Source of the DNA: G963662905 sp963676415 | GTDB lineage: Bacteria > Bacteroidota > Bacteroidia > Bacteroidales > WRLA01 | Direction: 5' to 3' | Length of the DNA: 64,000 bases | NCBI GenBank assembly: GCA_963676415.1 | Contig: OY781097.1 | Coordinates: forward strand, 868,001 to 932,000 | Shown here: positions 1-7,881 of the stretch, in pieces | Layout: every line of letters starts with the position of its first letter | Numbering within the stretch: the stretch's first letter is position 1 | Notes under the pieces: model-generated | Told to the model about the DNA's origin: nothing | The model's database searches: none | What the model saw: the letters and a program-made list of their open reading frames with translations, nothing else | Translations under genes and position numbers: made by a program

Positions 1-1
1 T

Positions 2-628
2 AAAGTAAGCGATATGGACGGAGAATTCGAATTTCAGGTGGACAACCAGTATATCATGTCGCCCAAAGACCTGAAAACCATTGATTTTTTAGATAAAATC
101 CTGATGAGCGGAGTTCGGGTGTTGAAAATTGAAGGCCGAGGCAGAAGTGCTGAATATGTAAAAACTGTAGCAGAAACTTACAGAGAAGCCGTGGACGCCT
201 GGTTTGAAGGAGATTTTACACTGGAAAATCTCAAAAATTGGAATAAAAAGCTCGAATCGGTTTATAACCGTGGGTTTTGGGATGGATATTATCTCGGAAA
301 AAAAATGGGCGAATGGACAGAAAACTATGGATCGCAGGCCTCGCGCCGGAAAATATTTATTGGAAAAGTGAGCAATTATTTTTCAAAAATCGGAGTGGCG
401 GAAATCACCATCAGTACCAAAGAATTAAGTGTTGGGGATGACATACGGATTATAGGGCCCACAACCGGTGTTTATGAAGACACAGTAAGGGAGTTACGCG
501 TTGACCTCAAAGCGGTTACGACAGCATCTCGTGGATCGGTTTGTTCTGTACCTGTCAACAGTTTATTACGCCGTGGCGACAAAGTTTATAAAGTAGTTGA
601 TGCCAGCCTTTTGGATTCTCTAAGTTAG
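2..628 (+). CDS. Peptidase U32 family protein, C-terminal part (left edge truncated)
   Basis: The reading frame is open to the left edge, so this is the end of a longer gene; the first in-frame ATG at 14 is internal. About 208 residues are visible. The stretch around SPKDLKTIDFLDKILMSGV followed by LKIEGRGRSAEYVKTVAETY matches the conserved C-terminal part of U32-family proteins (consensus: pkDL..i..l.eaGv..fKIEGR.rs.eYv...t..YR). Despite the peptidase name, characterised members such as TrhP and RlhA act in hydroxylation of tRNA or rRNA uridine/cytidine, so an RNA-modification role is at least as likely as proteolysis. The final 90 residues look like the beta-rich C-terminal domain of the family. 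No terminator with a clear stem follows. The family call is good; the substrate is unknown. Confidence 0.8.
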   Translation, partial: KVSDMDGEFEFQVDNQYIMSPKDLKTIDFLDKILMSGVRVLKIEGRGRSAEYVKTVAETYREAVDAWFEGDFTLENLKNWNKKLESVYNRGFWDGYYLGKKMGEWTENYGSQASRRKIFIGKVSNYFSKIGVAEITISTKELSVGDDIRIIGPTTGVYEDTVRELRVDLKAVTTASRGSVCSVPVNSLLRRGDKVYKVVDASLLDSLS

Positions 629-652
629 AATTTTTTGGCCGGTCTGTTTTTT

Positions 653-745
653 CTACATTGATGTGAGATACAACAATACAGCGATAAACAATGCCATGAA
701 TACAGCAAAATAAATCAGGTAAGTGCTTTCCTTTGCTTTTTTCAT
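653..745 (-). CDS. Putative 30-residue single-pass membrane peptide
   Basis: This short minus-strand frame begins ATG at 745 and ends TAG at 653. It encodes 30 residues: a basic N-terminus (MKKAKEST) followed by one strongly hydrophobic segment of about 20 residues (LIYFAVFMALFIAVLLYL) and a TSM tail, the classic layout of a small inner-membrane protein with the N-terminus in the cytoplasm. It sits convergent to the U32 gene, 25 bases past its stop. Upstream on the minus strand is a TAATTTTC box near the start that resembles the Bacteroidota -7 element but is imperfect. The peptide is not recognised as a named family. Hydrophobic frames of this length can occur by chance, so the call is tentative. 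Confidence 0.4.
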   Translation of the reverse strand: MKKAKESTYLIYFAVFMALFIAVLLYLTSM

Positions 746-1125
746 AATCCTGAAAATTATAATTCGACTTTATCTTTACGTTCGTCTGTGTCCAAAAAAT
801 AAAAGATGTTCAAATATAGTACTTTTTCTCTCATTCAACAAATTTTTTAATTTCTTGCCTTTTTAATTTAACGCTTTTAAATCAACAACTTAAGCAGAAA
901 CTCAAGAAAAACGCACTTTAAACCCATTCGAATCAAATTTTATTTAGACACATTCTATATTTATCAGACAAGTTCAATTGTAAAATGGTTGTCTGAATCC
1001 CCAAAAAACACATGTAAATTTTCACGCAAATAAATGTGGGCATGAAGCAAGGAGATATGAATATTAGAGGCATAACAAAGCATGCCAGAAATTCAGCACC
1101 CTATTTTTTAGAAATGCCTTTTGAT
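746..1125. other. AT-rich intergenic stretch without a convincing gene
   Basis: About 380 bases lie between the small peptide and the lysS promoter box. The stretch is AT-rich and carries no frame that looks like a protein; a short frame starting near 1040 overlaps the lysS promoter and has no recognisable content. The only structure seen is an 8-base inverted repeat, TCAGACAA at 964-971 and TTGTCTGA at 989-996, with a 17-base loop and no following T-run. It could be an operator or a weak hairpin, and nothing assigns it a role. Confidence 0.5.
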
Positions 1126-1133
1126 TATCTTTG
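1126..1133 (+). promoter_or_regulatory. Bacteroidota -7 box upstream of lysS
   Basis: TATCTTTG fits the Bacteroidota housekeeping -7 consensus TAnnTTTG. It lies 30 bases before the ATG at 1164, which implies a leader of roughly 20-25 bases. No good TTTG -33 box is seen at the expected distance. Confidence 0.55.
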
Positions 1134-1163
1134 CAGCGTTTTTATATCAAAGTATATATAATT

Positions 1164-2876
1164 ATGGCATTAAGCGAACAAGAAATTGTACGGAGAAATT
1201 CCCTTGGGGAATTGAGGAAACTTGGAATTGAGCCATATCCGGCAGCCGAATTTCCGGTTAACTGCACTACAGAAGACATCAAAAAAGGCTTTGAGAAAGA
1301 GCCCGAAAAATACAAACAGGTAGTACTTGGTGGCCGTATTATGAGCCGCCGTATCATGGGTGCTGCTTCATTTGCAGAAATCAAGGATCATAAAGGCCGC
1401 ATCCAGTTATATTTGCACCGCGACACCATCTGTCCGGGTGAAGACAAAAGCATGTACAATACCGTTTTTAAGCGGTTGCTTGATATTGGGGACATCATCG
1501 GCGTTAAAGGTTTTGTGTTCATCACCAAGATGGGCGAAATCAGCATACATGTTGAGGAGCTGACCCTATTGAGCAAGTCCCTGCGCCCGCTTCCGATCGT
1601 AAAAGAGAAAGACGGCAAAACATACGATGCCTTTACCGATCCTGAGCAACGCTACCGCCAGCGCTATGTTGATCTGATCGTTAACGACCATGTGAAAAAA
1701 ACCTTTGAAATGCGTTCAAAGCTTATTTCATCTATGCGCGAATTTTACAACAGCAAAGGCTATCTGGAAGTGGAAACGCCTATCTTGCAGCCCATTCCGG
1801 GAGGAGCAGCAGCGCGCCCCTTTGTAACACACCATAATGCACTGGACATCCCACTTTACCTGCGCATTGCCAACGAACTCTACCTTAAAAGGTTGATCGT
1901 TGGCGGCTATGAAGGCGTTTATGAATTCGCCAAAGATTTCCGTAATGAAGGAATGGACAAAACCCATAACCCTGAATTTACAGTAATGGAAATTTATATA
2001 GCCTATAAGGATTACGATTGGATGATGCGCTTTGTGGAAAATACAATCCGCAAAATTTCGATGGACCTGCATGGCAAATTACAAATCAACTATCAGGGCA
2101 AAGAAATTGATTTTGAACCCAAATTTGCCCGTGTTCCCATTCTTGAGGCCATCAAAAAATATACAGGATACGATTTGAATGGCAAAAGCGAGGAAGAAAT
2201 CAGGGATATTTGCATTGCGCTGGGCATCGAAGCCGACGAAAGCATGGGCAAAGGCAAAATGATCGATGAAATCTTTGGCGAAAAATGCGAGCACAACTAT
2301 ATCCAACCGACATTCATCACAGATTATCCGGTTGAAATGAGCCCTCTTTGTAAGCGACATCGCAACAACCCGGAGCTTACCGAACGTTTTGAGCTGATGA
2401 TCAACGGCAAGGAAATCGCCAATGCATACTCCGAGCTCAACGATCCCATCGACCAGAAAGCACGTTTTGAAGAACAGTTCAAACTATCTGAAAAAGGGGA
2501 TGACGAAGCAATGTTCATTGACATGGATTTTGTGCGCGCTTTGGAATACGGCATGCCGCCAACATCCGGTTTGGGTATTGGCATCGACCGTCTGGTGATG
2601 CTTTTTACCGACAATGACAGCATCCAAGAAGTCCTTTTCTTCCCCCAGATGAAGCCCGAAAAAATCAAAATAGGGCCAAAACCCGCAGACTTTGTAGCTA
2701 TTGGAGTACCGGAAGAATGGGCCGAACACCTCATCAATGCAGGTATTGAGTCCGTTGATGCCCTGCGCGAGATGAAAGCCACACAGCTCCATCAGAAAAT
2801 GAATGGCTACCGTAAAAAGAACAAACTGAGCATAACTGCGCTTCAGCTATCTGATGTGGAAAAATGGTTTGATTAG
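1164..2876 (+). CDS. lysS: Lysyl-tRNA synthetase (class II)
   Basis: This enzyme charges tRNA-Lys with lysine using ATP, in the cytoplasm. The start was set at the ATG at 1164 (MALSEQEIVRR), because the longer frame from 1131 begins at a TTG inside the promoter box. The product has 570 residues. It shows an N-terminal OB-fold anticodon-binding domain (about residues 55-150, including LGGRIMSRRIMGAASFAEI), class II motif 2 (FRNEGMDKTHNPEFT) and motif 3 (GLGIGIDRLVM). After the catalytic core there is an extension of about 65 residues (VPEEWAEHLINAGIESVDAL and on), which I recall as common in Bacteroidota LysRS. The gene stands alone, with its own promoter box and a terminator at 2899-2928. Confidence 0.97.
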   Translation: MALSEQEIVRRNSLGELRKLGIEPYPAAEFPVNCTTEDIKKGFEKEPEKYKQVVLGGRIMSRRIMGAASFAEIKDHKGRIQLYLHRDTICPGEDKSMYNTVFKRLLDIGDIIGVKGFVFITKMGEISIHVEELTLLSKSLRPLPIVKEKDGKTYDAFTDPEQRYRQRYVDLIVNDHVKKTFEMRSKLISSMREFYNSKGYLEVETPILQPIPGGAAARPFVTHHNALDIPLYLRIANELYLKRLIVGGYEGVYEFAKDFRNEGMDKTHNPEFTVMEIYIAYKDYDWMMRFVENTIRKISMDLHGKLQINYQGKEIDFEPKFARVPILEAIKKYTGYDLNGKSEEEIRDICIALGIEADESMGKGKMIDEIFGEKCEHNYIQPTFITDYPVEMSPLCKRHRNNPELTERFELMINGKEIANAYSELNDPIDQKARFEEQFKLSEKGDDEAMFIDMDFVRALEYGMPPTSGLGIGIDRLVMLFTDNDSIQEVLFFPQMKPEKIKIGPKPADFVAIGVPEEWAEHLINAGIESVDALREMKATQLHQKMNGYRKKNKLSITALQLSDVEKWFD

Positions 2877-2898
2877 CATTTTATTTACTAAATAATGC

Positions 2899-2928
2899 AA
2901 AGCCTGGAAGAAAAATCCGGGCTTTTTT
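2899..2928 (+). terminator. Rho-independent terminator of lysS
   Basis: AAAGCCTGGA pairs with TCCGGGCTTT (one G-T wobble) around a seven-base loop and is followed by a T-run. It lies 22 bases after the lysS stop. Confidence 0.8.
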
Positions 2929-3034
2929 GTGTTAATACATTCATAATGAAGCAAACCTGCCTCCTAATCCCCGGCATATAACAATTTTTAACATATACAA
3001 ACGCTAACATATGACAAGGGCAGATTATTTTTTT

Positions 3035-3042
3035 TATATTTG
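3035..3042 (+). promoter_or_regulatory. -7 box upstream of the TPR protein gene
   Basis: TATATTTG matches TAnnTTTG exactly and lies 41 bases before the ATG at 3084. The -33 region has no clear TTTG. Confidence 0.55.
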
Positions 3043-3083
3043 CCCCTCAAATTCAATTATTTCAAACCAAAAATTATTTATCC

Positions 3084-4061
3084 ATGAAGTTAAACATCAG
3101 CAGTCTCACCAGAACACTGATTTTAATTTTCCTCACAGGTTTTTCCATCAGTCTGTTTGCACAAACCATGAATGACGCCGGCACAAAATTTAATGATGCC
3201 AATAAGATGATCAAAGCGAAAGATTACGACAAGGCAATCACTGAGCTAGAAGCCTGTATCGGAATCTGCACGCAAATTGGTGACGCAAAAGCCACTGAAT
3301 TGAAAGGCAAAGCAGAAAAGCAGCTTGTAAATGCTTATTACAAAAAAGGGATAAGCCTTTACAAATCAAAAAATTTCAATGAGGCTATTAAAACTTTTGA
3401 ACTCACCGCGAAGAAAGGGAAAGAACTGGGACAAGCAGGTACTGCCAAAAAAGCAAAAAGCCTAATCCCAAATGTTCATAACAGCATAGCCGCAAGTCTT
3501 TTAAAAGATGGCAAACTGGATGAAGCACTCAAAAACGTAAATATTGCCGTTGAGAAGAAACCCGGTTTTTATCAGGCATATCTAACTAAGGCATTGATCC
3601 AAAAAGATAAAGGCGACTTAACCGGCATGAAAAAAAGCATTGATCTCTGTATTGAGAATGCCGGAGCGAAAGCCAAAGCTCAGAAAACTGCCGATAAAGC
3701 AAAAACCCTGGGTTCATCAGCTTTCACCGCTGCAGGCGTAGAAGCTGTTAAAGCGCAGAAATTCGACAAAGCCATTGCCGATTTTAATAATGCACTCGCT
3801 TATGACGACAATGCCGACACACATTATTTCCTTACTACCGCCTATAATGGAGCGCAACAGTGGGATAAAGCCATTGCTTCTTCTCAAAAAGCCCTTGCCG
3901 GCATGACCGAAGGAAAAGATAAAGTTTATTTTGAGCAAGGCCGCGCATACGAAGGCAAAGGCGATGCTGCTGCCGCATGTGCCGCATACAAAAAAGTTGC
4001 TGCAGGCCCTAATGCCGAGGCAGCTAAGTATCAGATCGAGCATGTGTTAAAATGCAAATAA
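3084..4061 (+). CDS. Secreted tetratricopeptide-repeat protein
   Basis: The 325-residue product begins with a Sec signal peptide (hydrophobic ILIFLTGFSISLF, predicted cleavage after the AQ near residue 27), so it should act in the periplasm or at the outer membrane. The mature part is almost entirely helical repeats of the tetratricopeptide type: phrases such as KAKDYDKAITELEACI, SKNFNEAIKTFEL, DGKLDEALKNVNIAV, AQKFDKAIADFNNAL and QQWDKAIASSQKAL recur at about 34-residue intervals, giving six or more units. TPR proteins act as binding scaffolds; no partner can be named. The C-terminus ends in a further AAYKK repeat without a sorting domain. The gene is monocistronic, with a -7 box at 3035 and a terminator at 4113-4140. 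Confidence 0.8.
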   Translation: MKLNISSLTRTLILIFLTGFSISLFAQTMNDAGTKFNDANKMIKAKDYDKAITELEACIGICTQIGDAKATELKGKAEKQLVNAYYKKGISLYKSKNFNEAIKTFELTAKKGKELGQAGTAKKAKSLIPNVHNSIAASLLKDGKLDEALKNVNIAVEKKPGFYQAYLTKALIQKDKGDLTGMKKSIDLCIENAGAKAKAQKTADKAKTLGSSAFTAAGVEAVKAQKFDKAIADFNNALAYDDNADTHYFLTTAYNGAQQWDKAIASSQKALAGMTEGKDKVYFEQGRAYEGKGDAAAACAAYKKVAAGPNAEAAKYQIEHVLKCK

Positions 4062-4112
4062 TCCCATTGCGGATTTTATAAGCCAACTAAGGCTTTCACA
4101 AAATATTACAAA

Positions 4113-4140
4113 GCCATTCCTTAATCGGGATGGCTTTTGT
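4113..4140 (+). terminator. Rho-independent terminator after the TPR gene
   Basis: GCCATTCC (4113-4120) pairs with GGGATGGC (4127-4134, one G-T pair), followed by TTTTGTATTTT. The next gene begins only 12 bases further on, and a TATTTTAG box at 4140-4147 may be its promoter. Confidence 0.7.
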
Positions 4141-4152
4141 ATTTTAGCGCGG

Positions 4153-5529
4153 ATGAACCCACAACACGATAAAGCAGGCCTTTCAGCCATTAATATTCTC
4201 CTGCTCATAGCCTATGCGCTGATTTGCCTGATTATTGGAATTTACAGCCATAAAAAGAAAGACGCCAGCGGATATATGATTGGCGGAAGAAAATTAAAAA
4301 CAGCAGGTTTCGTTTTCTCTGTTTTGGCCAGTTATGTAGGCGGTGCAGCTGTTGTTGCCTATGCTGCATACGTATATCGGTTCGGTCCTGCTGCATTGGC
4401 AGTTTTTGCAGGTACAGGACTTGGCTTTCTGGTATTTATTCCCTACGCACTGAAAATCAAGCGGGCAAACACCAAATTCCTTACCCTTTCTGACTGGATT
4501 GGATTTACATCAGGCAAAAGCTCAGGAACGATATCAGCTCTGGTTCTTTTTGTCGTCTATTTCGGAATGCTGCTCAATCAGTTTATTGCGGGCAGCAGCA
4601 TACTCGCTTCTATTAGTGGATGGAGCTACGAAAGCGCGCTCAGCCTGTCGGCCCTGATCATTGGTGTTTACCTCACTGCAGGAGGCTTTAATTCGGTAAT
4701 CCGAACCGACATTTTCCAGTATATCGTTTTGCTGGCACTTTTTGGCATTATGATTTTTTATGTGCCCCACGAAACCATAAAAAGCACCTTTGCCAAAGGT
4801 GAATTCGAGCGCCTGAACCCATTTATGTTTATTGCATTTCTGGCTTTTGGGATATTTATTGTTTTTCAGTCGGCAGAATACTGGCAGCGGGTATATGCGG
4901 CCAAAAACGAAAAAGTAGTTAAACGCGGACTTCAATGGAGTGCCGTTTTGGTACTCATCAGCGGAGCGCTGATTTCCTTTGCCGGGCTGAGCGCTCATTT
5001 TGGCGCTCCCGGAATTGATGCCCGCGATGCTTTTGCTTCCGGTCTCAGAATCCTGATGCCGCAGCATCTGCAAAGCCTGGGGCTGGTGCTTGTTTTTGCA
5101 GCAATTATGAGCTCCGCAGATACCATAATCTTTGTGCTGGCCAGTAGTTTGTCCGTCGATTTTATGAAGAAATTTAAAAGCAGCGAGATAAACCTGTCCA
5201 TGGCCCGAACCACAAAAATATTCATCCTTCTGCTTACACTGGCAGGATTTGCTTTTGCGTGGTTCTTCCGCGATTTGATCCAGGTTATTATATTCATCAC
5301 AGGTATGGGATTTACGATTATCCCCGCAGTAATAGCCAGCTTTCATTTTAAACTTCAGCCCATCAGTGTTTGGATCAGCTTTTTATCGGGAATCATTTAT
5401 ATCTTTATCCTGATTTTAAGCGGAAACCTTGCGGCAGAAGCTTCCATAGCAAGCATTTTAATCAGTTTTTTGGCTTTGATTGTATCTGCGGCTTTTTTGA
5501 AAATAAAATATCGCGCCAGCAAAAAATAA
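4153..5529 (+). CDS. Sodium:solute symporter family (SSF) transporter
   Basis: The 458-residue protein is an integral inner-membrane protein with about 12-13 hydrophobic segments. It fits the SSF family (PutP/PanF/SGLT-like, LeuT fold): a start region with a short extracytoplasmic N-terminus, YMIGGRKLKTAGFVFSVLAS, where the family has its conserved D/G-rich YxxGGR motif, and later FQSAEYWQRVYAAKNEK, which resembles the family's QR.laAk signature. These proteins couple sodium entry to uptake of a small solute; the substrate cannot be told from sequence. The gene overlaps nothing and is followed after 5 bases by the beta-barrel protein at 5535, so the two are probably co-transcribed. Confidence 0.85.
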   Translation: MNPQHDKAGLSAINILLLIAYALICLIIGIYSHKKKDASGYMIGGRKLKTAGFVFSVLASYVGGAAVVAYAAYVYRFGPAALAVFAGTGLGFLVFIPYALKIKRANTKFLTLSDWIGFTSGKSSGTISALVLFVVYFGMLLNQFIAGSSILASISGWSYESALSLSALIIGVYLTAGGFNSVIRTDIFQYIVLLALFGIMIFYVPHETIKSTFAKGEFERLNPFMFIAFLAFGIFIVFQSAEYWQRVYAAKNEKVVKRGLQWSAVLVLISGALISFAGLSAHFGAPGIDARDAFASGLRILMPQHLQSLGLVLVFAAIMSSADTIIFVLASSLSVDFMKKFKSSEINLSMARTTKIFILLLTLAGFAFAWFFRDLIQVIIFITGMGFTIIPAVIASFHFKLQPISVWISFLSGIIYIFILILSGNLAAEASIASILISFLALIVSAAFLKIKYRASKK

Positions 5530-5534
5530 AGACG

Positions 5535-6881
5535 ATGCATAAAAAATACCATTTACTGCTTTTTCTTTGTTTTCTGTTGCCTATCGGGATGATGGCACAG
5601 AAAACCGACAGTACCCAAAGGGACAAAATCAAAAAAGGGCTGAATATCGGCGCGCTGCCTTCGGTGCTTTACAATTCTGACCTGGGCTTCCAATACGGCG
5701 CATTGGCCCAACTTTTTAATTATGGTGATGGCAGCCTGTATCCCGAATACAAATGGTCGGTTTACGGAGAACTGGCCCGCACAACCAAAGGAGGCGGCAT
5801 CAACCAGCTCACTTTTGACGCACAAAACCTGCTGCCCAAAAAAATCCGCTGGATTACGGATGTGAGCTATTTGACCCAGCAGGCTCTGGATTTTTATGGT
5901 TTCAACGGTTATCAGGCAGTTTATAACCCCAATTTTGAAGATGACCAAAGCAATGAATATATCAGCCGGATGTTTTATCGTTTAGAACGCAAACTGCTCA
6001 GGATTGCCACGGTTTTTCGCGGGAATTTGATTGGAGAGCATGTGTATTATCTGGCCGGATTCAGCTATTACGATATGAAAATCAGTCCGGTTGACATTGA
6101 CCGGCTCAATGAAGGCAAAGATGAAAAAGACCTGCTGCCCCATGTTGCCGGGCTTTATCAAAGGTATGTGGACTGGGGGCTGATTCCCGAAAATGAAAAA
6201 AACGGCGGACAGATCAAACTGATAAAACTTGGCCTGACCTACGATTCGCGCGATAATGAACCCAATCCGATGCACGGCATATGGTCGGAAGCTATTCTGG
6301 CCATTGTTCCTGAATTTCTGGGCAATAATGAAAACGCCTATACCAAACTCGCACTGGTTCACCGCCAGTATTTTACATTGATCAAAGACCGTTTATCCCT
6401 TGCCGGACGTTTGGGATATCAGGGGACCATTGACGGGCATTGCCCTTTTTATATGCAGAGCTATATGATTGAATCGTACCCAAAAAGCACCACAATTGAT
6501 GGTTTGGGAGGAAAGCGGACACTGCGCGGCATTCTGCGCAACCGTGTGGTTGGCGATGGCATTGCGTATGGAAATCTTGAAATGCGCTGGAAATTTCACA
6601 AAACCTATTGGATGAAACAAAATTTTTATTTTGCGCTGAATGCTTTTCTGGATGCGGGCAGGATTGTAAAAGACATTGATCTTGACCTTGATAAAGTGCC
6701 CTATCTTTCACGGCGTGATTTTTTTGATGAAACAGCCGATGATGCATTTCATGTCAGCACCGGTCTTGGTCTTCGTTTTGCAATGAACCAGAATTTTGTT
6801 TTTGGCTTGGATTACGGCATTCCGCTGGACGAACGCGATGGGAAAGGCGGGATTTATATTGGATTGAATTATATTTTTTAG
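5535..6881 (+). CDS. Omp85/D15-like outer-membrane beta-barrel protein without POTRA domains
   Basis: The start was placed at ATG 5535 (MHKKYHLLLFLCF), just after the symporter stop, because upstream in-frame codons lie inside that gene. The product has 448 residues, a signal peptide cleaved after about residue 25 (GMMAQ), and then a barrel-like sequence of alternating aromatic strands ending in IYIGLNYIF with the terminal phenylalanine typical of outer-membrane proteins. The segment GLGGKRTLRGILRNRVVGDG resembles the conserved loop-6 region (RGF/RGY type) of the D15/Omp85 barrel. There is no room for POTRA repeats between signal and barrel, so this is not BamA itself. It may help substrate cross the outer membrane for the symporter, or secrete a partner; both are inference. 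Confidence 0.65.
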   Translation: MHKKYHLLLFLCFLLPIGMMAQKTDSTQRDKIKKGLNIGALPSVLYNSDLGFQYGALAQLFNYGDGSLYPEYKWSVYGELARTTKGGGINQLTFDAQNLLPKKIRWITDVSYLTQQALDFYGFNGYQAVYNPNFEDDQSNEYISRMFYRLERKLLRIATVFRGNLIGEHVYYLAGFSYYDMKISPVDIDRLNEGKDEKDLLPHVAGLYQRYVDWGLIPENEKNGGQIKLIKLGLTYDSRDNEPNPMHGIWSEAILAIVPEFLGNNENAYTKLALVHRQYFTLIKDRLSLAGRLGYQGTIDGHCPFYMQSYMIESYPKSTTIDGLGGKRTLRGILRNRVVGDGIAYGNLEMRWKFHKTYWMKQNFYFALNAFLDAGRIVKDIDLDLDKVPYLSRRDFFDETADDAFHVSTGLGLRFAMNQNFVFGLDYGIPLDERDGKGGIYIGLNYIF

Positions 6882-6882
6882 G

Positions 6883-7860
6883 CTACAGCCCACAAACCAC
6901 CTGCACAGCTTCCTTTTGCAGGCTTATTTTGCAGCTTCCACTGCCCAAATCTTCCCCATCGGCTTCGATAAGCACGTCACTGTCGCATTCGATAAAGATC
7001 TTTTTGCACTTAAACTGCTGAATTTCGGGCTCACGCACAAAAGCACCCGAGTAGAGATTTTTTAGTTGCGCTATGACTTTCATCTTGCTGATTTCCGGGA
7101 TGAGGGTTACATCCAGCAGGCCATCGAAAGGGTCCGCATCCGGCAATTGCCTCATTCCTCCGCCGTTGTACTGGCAGATGCCGGCAGAAAGGCTAAAAAT
7201 ATTCCCTTGAAAAAGTTGTTCGCCATCAATGAAAACCTTAGCCGGTTTTGCCCGATAGCTGAACAAGCCTGTTGCCAGTTGCCATAAATAAGCCAGTCGG
7301 CCTTTTTTATTGCTCTCTTTCATTTTATTGAGCCTTTTGCTCACAAAAGCATCAAAACCCAAACCGGCAATATTCAAGAAATATCTTTGTCTTATCCCTT
7401 CAGGCATTTGCACCATCTGCAGCAATCCCACATCCTGCCGACGAAAAGCCCGCTTTTTAATCAATTGAACAATATCATCAAGCTTCTCCGGGAGCTGCAT
7501 GGTTCTTTGCCAGTCGTTGCCGGTCCCTGTCGGAATCAATGCCAGGCAGGCATCTTCAGGAATTTTCTTGGCCGCATTTGCTATGCCATTGAGCATTTCG
7601 CTGAGGCTGCCGTCGCCGCCAACCGCAATAAAATCCCTCCATCCGTGGACATAAGCCTGAGCGGCAAGGTCAAAAAGCTGCCCGGGAGCTTCGCTGAAAA
7701 ACACTTCAAAATCAATAGATTGCATTTTCAGAGCAGCCTCAATTTCCGGCCACATTTTTCTGCCCTGACCCGAACCGGCTTCCGGGTTCACCAGTACCAT
7801 CCAGGAATTATTTCTGCTATGAATAGGGATATTGTTCATGAAGTGGCCAAAAATAATCAA
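6883..7860 (-). CDS. Diacylglycerol-kinase-family lipid kinase
   Basis: The product has 325 residues from ATG 7860, or 318 from ATG 7839. Near the N-terminus WMVLVNPEAGSGQG matches the NP.aG.g signature of the DAGK catalytic domain, followed by AVGGDGSLSEMLNGI (GGDGT-type nucleotide-binding motif) and LALIPTGTGNDWQR (P.GTgNd motif). The C-terminal half has the beta-rich lipid-binding domain of the YegS/BmrU/DgkB group. It probably phosphorylates a lipid with a free hydroxyl such as diacylglycerol on the cytoplasmic face; the true substrate is not set by sequence. It is the last gene of a tight minus-strand run (trkA-trkH-MATE-this gene), 21 bases after the MATE stop. Confidence 0.85.
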   Translation of the reverse strand: MIIFGHFMNNIPIHSRNNSWMVLVNPEAGSGQGRKMWPEIEAALKMQSIDFEVFFSEAPGQLFDLAAQAYVHGWRDFIAVGGDGSLSEMLNGIANAAKKIPEDACLALIPTGTGNDWQRTMQLPEKLDDIVQLIKKRAFRRQDVGLLQMVQMPEGIRQRYFLNIAGLGFDAFVSKRLNKMKESNKKGRLAYLWQLATGLFSYRAKPAKVFIDGEQLFQGNIFSLSAGICQYNGGGMRQLPDADPFDGLLDVTLIPEISKMKVIAQLKNLYSGAFVREPEIQQFKCKKIFIECDSDVLIEADGEDLGSGSCKISLQKEAVQVVCGL

Positions 7861-7881
7861 AAGAACAGCATCATGCCTTTC

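Noticed and set aside
964..996. Inverted repeat TCAGACAA...TTGTCTGA upstream of lysS as a terminator or riboswitch
   Set aside because: The loop is 17 bases and no T-run follows; there is no conserved riboswitch core that I recognise, so it is only mentioned in the gap entry.
1040..1160. Short plus-strand frame of about 38 codons starting near 1040
   Set aside because: It covers the lysS promoter box and shows no protein-like composition.
1131..1163. TTG 1131 as the lysS start
   Set aside because: This TTG is inside the TATCTTTG promoter box; the ATG at 1164 fits the family N-terminus.
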